Positions 55,078-60,646 of a stretch of DNA of 60,646 bases are shown one piece after another (position 1 is the stretch's first letter; every line of letters starts with the position of its first letter). This DNA is from an uncultured Bacteroidales bacterium (lineage in GTDB: Bacteria > Bacteroidota > Bacteroidia > Bacteroidales > Lentimicrobiaceae), in the NCBI GenBank assembly GCA_937894795.1, contig CALCQV010000159.1, positions 1 through 60,646 on the forward strand, given 5' to 3'. A model generated the notes under the pieces. That model had not been told where the DNA came from and did not search any database. It saw only the letters and a program-made list of their open reading frames with translations. A program made the position numbers and the translations under genes.

Positions 55078-56052
55078 TTATCGCAGAACAATCTTACTTC
55101 CGGGCAAAGGTTCATGGCCGGTCTGCAATCCATTTCTTTTATAGAGGTCCTTAAGCTTCACAGCATGCAATTGAGCTATGTCGCGCATAGTTTCACCTTC
55201 CTGCATGATATAAAACTCAGTATTGGCCTTCTTCTTCTTTGGCTCAACATAAATAATGGAACCGGGTTTTATTGTTTCCTTACTTCCAAGTTCATTATAT
55301 TTAAGTATCTGGAATGTGTGTACTCCAACATCATCAGCTATTGATTGTGCATCATCCCCTATTCTGGATATCACTAATCTGACTCCATTATTCTCATAAA
55401 TACTTCTATTGCCGTTTGTAACTTCCACATATTTGAAATCATACTTCATGCCAGAGCTATGATTCTTATTTGCAAGGCCATTTACCTTATTATGGTTAAT
55501 TTTATCGGCAGGCAATGCATCGCGTAAAACACCACTGTCGTATAGATACAATTGATTCTCTTCAATTATCTTTATCAACATCTCAGCATACTTAGGATTC
55601 GTTGCATATCCTGCTGACTTAAGTCCATAAGCCCACCCTTTGTAATCATGAATATCCAGGTTAAATAGCCCTGCGTACCTGGGACGAGAGGTAAGAAAAA
55701 GAGAATGATCATTAAAAGACTCTTCAGGCGATGAGTATTTTCTGAAGCACTCACCCTTTTCATCATCATCCATAATATAAGTCATTCCAGTCCATTCTTT
55801 ATGGCATTTGATACCGAAATGGTTATTTGCATCAAGTGATAATGCTGAATTACCACTACTTGACTCCAATAAACCCTGAGCAAGAGTAATGCTGGCAGGA
55901 ATTCTATATTCATGCATTTTCTTGATTGCTATATCCTTATAGGTTTCTATATACTTCTGATAGCTGATGCTAGTGTTTACTCTTTGAGAAAAACCTTGAA
56001 AACCAATAATAATCAGAATAATAGTCCAAGTGATAGAGCGTGATGAGATCAT
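55078..56052 (-). CDS. exported glucosaminidase with C-terminal LysM domain
   Basis: A 324-aa peptidoglycan hydrolase. Signal segment at residues 6-22 (ending GFSQ). The Flg_J/GH73-type glucosaminidase domain (about 30-165) has the catalytic-glutamate motif ITLAQGLLESSSGNSALS and the conserved NNHFGIKC and YATNPKYAEML. A LysM peptidoglycan-binding domain lies at about 277-323 (FYIMQEGETMRDIAQLH ... LPGSKIVLR); a second, weaker LysM-like stretch may lie at about 220-265. It should cut glycan strands in the periplasm. Divergent from the two-component genes. Confidence 0.9.
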   Translation of the reverse strand: MISSRSITWTIILIIIGFQGFSQRVNTSISYQKYIETYKDIAIKKMHEYRIPASITLAQGLLESSSGNSALSLDANNHFGIKCHKEWTGMTYIMDDDEKGECFRKYSSPEESFNDHSLFLTSRPRYAGLFNLDIHDYKGWAYGLKSAGYATNPKYAEMLIKIIEENQLYLYDSGVLRDALPADKINHNKVNGLANKNHSSGMKYDFKYVEVTNGNRSIYENNGVRLVISRIGDDAQSIADDVGVHTFQILKYNELGSKETIKPGSIIYVEPKKKKANTEFYIMQEGETMRDIAQLHAVKLKDLYKRNGLQTGHEPLPGSKIVLR

Positions 56053-56075
56053 TGATATTTGTACTAAATAAGGTG

Positions 56076-56083
56076 CAAAGATA
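56076..56083 (-). promoter_or_regulatory. candidate -7 box for the glucosaminidase gene
   Basis: Minus-strand TATCTTTG is an exact TAnnTTTG match 23 nt before the start codon. Confidence 0.45.
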
Positions 56084-56171
56084 ATTAACCGAAAATAATG
56101 AATAACATCAAAGTGGAGAGAACTGTTAAAATGTTTAATTTAGTGGTGAAAACTACCATAGTCCTTTTGAT

Positions 56172-56873
56172 ATGCCCGATACTAAAATACTAATCGTTGA
56201 AGACCACGTAAAGATGGCTGATTCCATAAGCAAAGGACTCCTTGAGAATGGGTTTTTAACCGACGTAGCCTACGATGGTTTTATTGGCAAACGCCTATCA
56301 GATTCCAATGATTATGATCTCATTATATTGGATATCAATCTACCTCTTTTGAATGGGTATGAGCTGTGCACGGAGATTCGCACGAAAGATCCACAGGTCC
56401 CAATTATAATGCTCACAGCTCTTGGAAGCACCGAAGATAAACTGCTGGGATTTGAAAAAGGAGCAGATGATTACATTGTTAAACCATTCGAGTTCAGGGA
56501 ACTACTGGCAAGGATCAAAGCACTTCTGAAAAGAATGCCCGAAAGTAAAAAGAACCAGACAATCCTTAAGGTAGCTGATCTGGAAATGGATACAGAAAGT
56601 AAAACTGTTAAGCGTGGTGATAATTTTATAGAGCTTACCGCCAAGGAATTTTCCTTATTGGAATATCTGGTCAGGAATACCGGTAAAGTCATTTCTAAGG
56701 CTGATATAGCTGATAAGATTTGGAACATCAATTTTGATACCGGTACTAATGTCATTGAAGTATACGTAAACTTCCTTCGAAAGAAAATTGACAAGAATTA
56801 TCCTGTTAAACTGATTCACACGCAGATTGGAATGGGGTATGTTCTGAAAGAAATCCAAGGGAATGCAGATTAG
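56172..56873 (+). CDS. OmpR/PhoB-type response regulator
   Basis: A 233-aa DNA-binding regulator. Receiver domain (1-120) with acidic pair E10-D11, phospho-acceptor D54 in LILDINLPLLNG, and Lys in IVKPFEFRELLAR. The C-terminal winged helix (about 135-230) contains TAKEFSLLEYLVRN and VIEVYVNFLRKKID. It overlaps the sensor kinase gene by 11 bp, so the two are partners. The signal is unknown. Confidence 0.95.
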   Translation: MPDTKILIVEDHVKMADSISKGLLENGFLTDVAYDGFIGKRLSDSNDYDLIILDINLPLLNGYELCTEIRTKDPQVPIIMLTALGSTEDKLLGFEKGADDYIVKPFEFRELLARIKALLKRMPESKKNQTILKVADLEMDTESKTVKRGDNFIELTAKEFSLLEYLVRNTGKVISKADIADKIWNINFDTGTNVIEVYVNFLRKKIDKNYPVKLIHTQIGMGYVLKEIQGNAD

Positions 56874-58242
56874 AAACAAGTTAACTCTTCGCTTTGCTCT
56901 CCTTGTGGGAAGCCTCTTATTGGTATTCTCTGTAATTATTTATACGCTCTCTGCCACCTATAGAAAACAGGAATTCAACCAGCGCCTTAAAGAGAGAGGC
57001 GTAAATACTGCAAAACTTCTTATTGATGTAAAAGAAATTAATAATGAACTGCTCAGAATCATAGATAGTTCCAATTACAGTGCTCTTATTGGTGATGAAG
57101 TTGTAGTATTTGACTATTTCAAGAAGAGTAAAATCTATTCATCAGTTGATTCATCCAGTATTGTTATAGATGAGAAACTGCTTTCAAAAATCCGTACCGA
57201 AGGAGAATTCGCTTTCAAGCAGGGAGGCAGGGAAGCTATTGGTTTATTATATAGCAATGATTTCAGACGATTTGTGGTAATATCTTCTGCTATTGATATT
57301 TATGGAATGAATAAGCTTAAAAACCTCTTTTGGATTATTTTTGGCTGTTTCATTGGCTCTTTAATAGTCATATTGCTTATCGGCAGATACTTCTCAATGC
57401 AGGCCCTTAAACCAATTATAAATGTCATTGCTGAAGTCTCATCCATTGGTGCCAGTAACCTGGGGCAGAGAGTAAATGAAGGCAATGGCAATGATGAGAT
57501 TGCCCGCCTTTCCATCACCTTCAATAAAATGCTTGATCGAATAGAAACTGCCTTTAATATGCAGAAGAGTTTTGTATCAAATGCTTCGCACGAACTTCGG
57601 ACACCTTTAGCATCCATTACCAGTCAGATAGAAGTCGTTCTGATGAAAGACCGGCAGGTTTCAGAATACAAAGATGTATTGACTTCTTTATTGGAAGATG
57701 CAAGAGGATTAACCACACTTTCCAATAATTTACTGGAGATTGCCAGGTCAGAGCAGGAAATAGGGACTATTAAAGTTCAAAATGTAAGGCTGGATGAAAT
57801 TCTTATCCAAACACAACTTGAATTTCTAACACTGAATCCCTCCTTAATTATTGATATCGATATCAGAGATAACACTAATGATGATGATCTTGATCTTGCT
57901 GTAACGGGAAATGAGAATTTGCTAAAACTTATCTTTGTGAATTTAATTGATAATGCATGTAAATTCTCTGATAATAAGCCTGTTAAAGTAATCATTGACT
58001 ATAGAAAAGAAAATGTGATATTAAGTTTTCAGGATCAGGGAATTGGCATTGATCCTCATGATATACCCAATATCTTTGAACCATTCTATAGAGCAGGTAA
58101 TGCACAAGATAAAAAAGGCCATGGCATAGGCCTTTCACTTATTCAAAAAATAGTCAATTTACATTATGGTTCCATACGTATTGATTCAAAACCGGGAAAA
58201 GGGACTATTATTGAAGTTACTCTACCATACAAACACGACTGA
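56863..58242 (+). CDS. membrane sensor histidine kinase with HAMP domain
   Basis: A 459-aa partner of the preceding regulator. Two membrane segments (about 8-30 and 150-175) enclose a periplasmic sensor of about 120 residues with no recognised fold. HAMP follows (about 178-230), then HisKA with H243 in NASHELRTPLASI and HATPase_c (NLIDNACKF, DQGIGIDPHDIPNIF, GHGIGLSLIQKIV). All boxes are intact. The architecture is of the CusS/BaeS kind. The rsmG gene begins 3 nt after its stop. Confidence 0.93.
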   Translation: MQIRNKLTLRFALLVGSLLLVFSVIIYTLSATYRKQEFNQRLKERGVNTAKLLIDVKEINNELLRIIDSSNYSALIGDEVVVFDYFKKSKIYSSVDSSSIVIDEKLLSKIRTEGEFAFKQGGREAIGLLYSNDFRRFVVISSAIDIYGMNKLKNLFWIIFGCFIGSLIVILLIGRYFSMQALKPIINVIAEVSSIGASNLGQRVNEGNGNDEIARLSITFNKMLDRIETAFNMQKSFVSNASHELRTPLASITSQIEVVLMKDRQVSEYKDVLTSLLEDARGLTTLSNNLLEIARSEQEIGTIKVQNVRLDEILIQTQLEFLTLNPSLIIDIDIRDNTNDDDLDLAVTGNENLLKLIFVNLIDNACKFSDNKPVKVIIDYRKENVILSFQDQGIGIDPHDIPNIFEPFYRAGNAQDKKGHGIGLSLIQKIVNLHYGSIRIDSKPGKGTIIEVTLPYKHD

Positions 58243-58245
58243 TTC

Positions 58246-58866
58246 ATGGACGTTATAGTAAAATATTTCAAAGATCTCAATGATACTCAGATCAGCAATT
58301 TTAATAAGCTGGATGAACTATACAGATACTGGAATGAGGCCATAAACTTAATTTCACGAAAAGACATCGATAACCTTTACATTCACCATGTACTTCACTC
58401 ACTTGCTATAGCTAAAATAATAAAGTTTGCTCCCGGCACCTCAGTTATTGATGTAGGCACAGGAGGAGGATTTCCAGGAATTCCACTTGCAATAATGTTT
58501 CCAGATGTAAATTTCCATCTGATTGATTCAATTGGCAAGAAAATTAAAGTTGTTAATGAAATATCCAAGTCATTAGGGCTTAACAATGTCAATGCTTCAC
58601 AAAGTAGAATAGAAGATATTACTTTCAAATACGATTTTGTAGTAAGCAGGGCTGTAACTGCTTTACCAGCATTTGCAGCACTCACCAGAAAAAACATCAC
58701 CAAGCGATCCATTAATCCGCTTCATAATGGGATTCTTTATCTTAAAGGTGGTGATTTGCGTGATGAGATACAGCAAACGGGTACTAAGAATATGATTTAT
58801 CCGTTATTCAAGCTGTTTGATGAACCATTCTTTGAAACGAAATACTTGGTTCACTTATGGTATTAA
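58246..58866 (+). CDS. rsmG: 16S rRNA (guanine-527-N7)-methyltransferase RsmG
   Basis: Methylates G527 of 16S rRNA using SAM. The 206-aa protein begins with the WNEAINLISRKDIDNLYIHH block that identifies RsmG, followed by SAM motif I VIDVGTGGGFPGIPLAI and FVVSRAVTALPAF. It starts 3 nt after the histidine kinase stop and so shares that operon. Confidence 0.95.
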   Translation: MDVIVKYFKDLNDTQISNFNKLDELYRYWNEAINLISRKDIDNLYIHHVLHSLAIAKIIKFAPGTSVIDVGTGGGFPGIPLAIMFPDVNFHLIDSIGKKIKVVNEISKSLGLNNVNASQSRIEDITFKYDFVVSRAVTALPAFAALTRKNITKRSINPLHNGILYLKGGDLRDEIQQTGTKNMIYPLFKLFDEPFFETKYLVHLWY

Positions 58867-58942
58867 TGAGAAGCTGAAATTTTACTACTTTTAACCCAGA
58901 TTATATAATAAGTACACTATACATTTTTAAAACTAAAATTTT

Positions 58943-60415
58943 ATGAACAATCAGATTTTAAGCCTGAAACCTGAAGCTGTATGGAAAAACTTCCATAGCT
59001 TGACACAGATACCAAGGCCTTCAAAGAAAGAAGCAAGAATTATTGAATTCATGAAGAACTTTGGGGAATCATTAGGACTGGAAACAATAGTTGACAGTAT
59101 TGGGAATGTCATTATTCGCAAACCTGCCACTCCGGGTATGGAAAATAGAAAGGGCGTTATTCTGCAATCGCACCTTGATATGGTTCCTCAGAAAAATAGC
59201 GATAAAGTACATGATTTTGAGAAAGATCCTATAGAGACAGTAATTGATGGCGATTGGGTTAAAGCTAATGGAACTACACTTGGAGCCGACAATGGCATGG
59301 GTGTAGCTGCTATTATGTCAGTGCTTGAATCGAAAGATATGCAACATGGACCGGTTGAAGCTCTCTTTACCATTGATGAAGAGACCGGAATGACCGGAGC
59401 TTTTCAGTTAAAACCGGGCTTGTTGAAAGGCGATATTCTATTGAATCTTGACTCAGAAGATGAGGGCGAACTCTATTTTGGTTGCGCCGGTGGAATTGAT
59501 GGTACTTTTACTTTCCCCTACACAAAAATTTCTCCTGATAAAGGAACCTCTGCATTGATGATAAAAGTAACAGGATTAAAAGGTGGGCACTCCGGAATGG
59601 ATATTATTCTGGGCCGCGGTAATTCCTGTAAAATACTAACACGTTTATTATGGCATGGGGTATCAGATCATGGATTAAAGCTGTCATACATCGAAGCTGG
59701 GAATATGAGAAATGCTATCCCTCGTGAAGGCTATGCTATTGTTACTGTTCCAAGCAGCGAAAAGGTAAAATTTGAAAATTGCATTGGCAAATTGGCTGAA
59801 GATATCAAATCAGAACTATCAGTTACTGAACCTTCATTAAGTATAAGTGTTAGCGACACAAGCATGCCAGCGACAATAATGGATACTGACACACAAAACC
59901 GCATACTCAGAGCTGTATACGGCTGCCCCAATGGAGTGATGCGTATGAGTGATGCCATGCAGGGATTGGTTGAAACATCAACTAATCTATCCATAATAAG
60001 CACTGATGACAAAGCCGTTGTGGTGAAGTGCCTATTAAGAAGCTCAGTAAATTCAGCAAAGGCAGATCTTGCATTAATGATGGGGTCAATTTTTGAGCTT
60101 GCAGGTGCACAGGTAGTATTTGAAGGCGAGTACCCGGGTTGGAAGCCAAATCCTGATTCGGCTATCCTTAAAACTATGCAAAAGGTTTATAACGATTATT
60201 TCGGAAAAGTACCTGAATTAAAAGCCATACATGCAGGTTTGGAATGTGGTTTACTGGGGGCCGTTTATCCTAATTGGGATATGATTTCTTTCGGACCAAC
60301 TATCCGGTCTCCTCACTCACCTGACGAAAGAGTTTACATCCCTTCAGTACAGAAATTCTGGATTTATTTATCGGAAACATTGAAAAATATTCCTATAAAG
60401 GGTATAATCGCTTAA
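58943..60415 (+). CDS. pepD: aminoacyl-histidine dipeptidase PepD (M20 family)
   Basis: Cytosolic metallo-dipeptidase that releases the N-terminal residue from Xaa-His and related dipeptides; 490 aa. Two-zinc motifs are visible: ILQSHLDMVPQ, TLGADNGMGVA, TIDEETGMTGAF and LDSEDEGELYFG, with HAGLECGLLG near the C-terminus. The lid domain (about 205-390) is present and there is no signal peptide. A strong terminator follows directly. Confidence 0.94.
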   Translation: MNNQILSLKPEAVWKNFHSLTQIPRPSKKEARIIEFMKNFGESLGLETIVDSIGNVIIRKPATPGMENRKGVILQSHLDMVPQKNSDKVHDFEKDPIETVIDGDWVKANGTTLGADNGMGVAAIMSVLESKDMQHGPVEALFTIDEETGMTGAFQLKPGLLKGDILLNLDSEDEGELYFGCAGGIDGTFTFPYTKISPDKGTSALMIKVTGLKGGHSGMDIILGRGNSCKILTRLLWHGVSDHGLKLSYIEAGNMRNAIPREGYAIVTVPSSEKVKFENCIGKLAEDIKSELSVTEPSLSISVSDTSMPATIMDTDTQNRILRAVYGCPNGVMRMSDAMQGLVETSTNLSIISTDDKAVVVKCLLRSSVNSAKADLALMMGSIFELAGAQVVFEGEYPGWKPNPDSAILKTMQKVYNDYFGKVPELKAIHAGLECGLLGAVYPNWDMISFGPTIRSPHSPDERVYIPSVQKFWIYLSETLKNIPIKGIIA

Positions 60416-60419
60416 TATC

Positions 60420-60458
60420 CAATGGAATAGACTGATGTCAGTCTATTCCATTGTTCTT
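60420..60458 (+). terminator. rho-independent terminator of pepD
   Basis: Sixteen-base perfect arms (60420-60435 and 60438-60453; CAATGGAATAGACTGA and its complement) with a 2-nt tip, followed by TTCTTT. It starts 4 nt after the stop codon. Confidence 0.8.
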
Positions 60459-60479
60459 TAAAAAAAAGTGCTAATAAAA

Positions 60480-60510
60480 TTTGCGGATTAAAGATTAGTT
60501 CCTATCTTTG
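60480..60510 (+). promoter_or_regulatory. rpmH: sigma-ABfr-type promoter of rpmH
   Basis: TTTG (60480-60483) and TATCTTTG (60503-60510) are separated by exactly 19 nt: the full Bacteroidota consensus. It is 20 nt before the rpmH ATG. Confidence 0.75.
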
Positions 60511-60530
60511 CAGTCCTAAAATTTACGTAT

Positions 60531-60646
60531 ATGAGCAAGAGAACATTTCAGCCGTCACAGAGGAAAAGAAGAAACAAACATGGTTTCCGCGAACGTATGT
60601 CTACTGCCAATGGACGCAGAAACCATGTTTGTTTCTTCTTTTCCTC
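60531..60646 (+). CDS. rpmH: ribosomal protein L34, partial, with chimeric 3' end
   Basis: The first 30 codons (60531-60620; MSKRTFQPSQRKRRNKHGF then RERMSTANGRR) are perfect L34. A normal L34 of about 52 residues would continue with VLAARRRKGR. Instead the sequence from about 60619 to the window end is the exact reverse complement of 60560-60587, an earlier part of the same gene. The gene is real but its end has been replaced by a fold-back, most likely an assembly or amplification artefact at a contig end. Confidence 0.9.
   Translation, partial: MSKRTFQPSQRKRRNKHGFRERMSTANGRRNHVCFFFS
60560..60646. repeat. 28-bp perfect inverted repeat at the window end
   Basis: Left arm 60560-60587, right arm 60619-60646, loop 31 nt. 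The right arm ends exactly at the last base. It begins within one codon of where the sequence stops being L34. Confidence 0.95.

Overview
The window is AT-rich DNA from a member of the Bacteroidota, most likely Bacteroidales or a close relative. The grounds are: type IX secretion (T9SS) sorting tails of type A (two proteins) and type B/CHU_C (one protein); Bacteroidota-restricted families (DUF5686, DUF5606, DUF6427, DUF4919); near-absence of Shine-Dalgarno sequences; and repeated matches to the Bacteroidota sigma-ABfr promoter (TTG, about 19 nt, TAnnTTTG). It looks like chromosome. I see no phage, insertion sequence, CRISPR array, tRNA or rRNA. The right edge is a contig end that folds back on itself inside rpmH.

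Layout. 1-1475: AbiEii/AbiEi toxin-antitoxin pair (minus). 1.6-3.6 kb: DUF3784 membrane protein, then a GNAT/alanine-ornithine racemase-like pair (minus). 4-10.8 kb: a secreted protein with an HEEFH motif, catalase-peroxidase KatG, a T9SS cargo protein and an unknown secreted protein. 10.8-13.6 kb: a DUF1801 gene broken by an in-frame TAG, three 42-bp hairpin repeats, a DUF1648 membrane protein, an alpha/beta hydrolase and a DUF4919 protein. 13.7-18.9 kb: SbcD-SbcC nuclease. 19-23.3 kb: a T9SS cargo protein and a DUF5686 outer-membrane protein. 23.3-28.8 kb: a three-gene exported glycosidase operon (GH144, GH43, GH3), probably for beta-1,2-glucan or another beta-glucan. 29-33.1 kb: S9 peptidase, small membrane proteins, an ECF sigma factor with a 66-aa companion. 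33.3-38 kb: UvrA and a soluble hybrid histidine kinase. 38.0-38.7 kb: a gene-free stretch with two repeat arrays. 38.7-44.6 kb: glycosyltransferase, DUF5606 protein, PyrK-PyrD and a large CHU_C protein. 44.6-50.9 kb: TM2 and DUF2752 proteins (minus), EF-G, PurD, a DUF6427 gene broken by an in-frame TGA, RNase HII. 50.9-60.6 kb: beta-barrel-like protein, a large DUF3352-like/propeller protein, glucosaminidase-LysM, two-component pair plus RsmG, PepD dipeptidase, truncated rpmH.

Most of the content is housekeeping (nucleotide synthesis, DNA repair, translation) mixed with envelope and secretion genes. I found no convincing new multi-gene system. The best leads are the repeat-rich 707-bp gap at 38004-38710, the hairpin repeats at 11229-11354, the inverted repeats in front of the AbiE operon and the S9 peptidase gene, the HExxH-bearing unknown protein, and two genes each broken by one in-frame stop. 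All calls are from reading the sequence; no database search was run.
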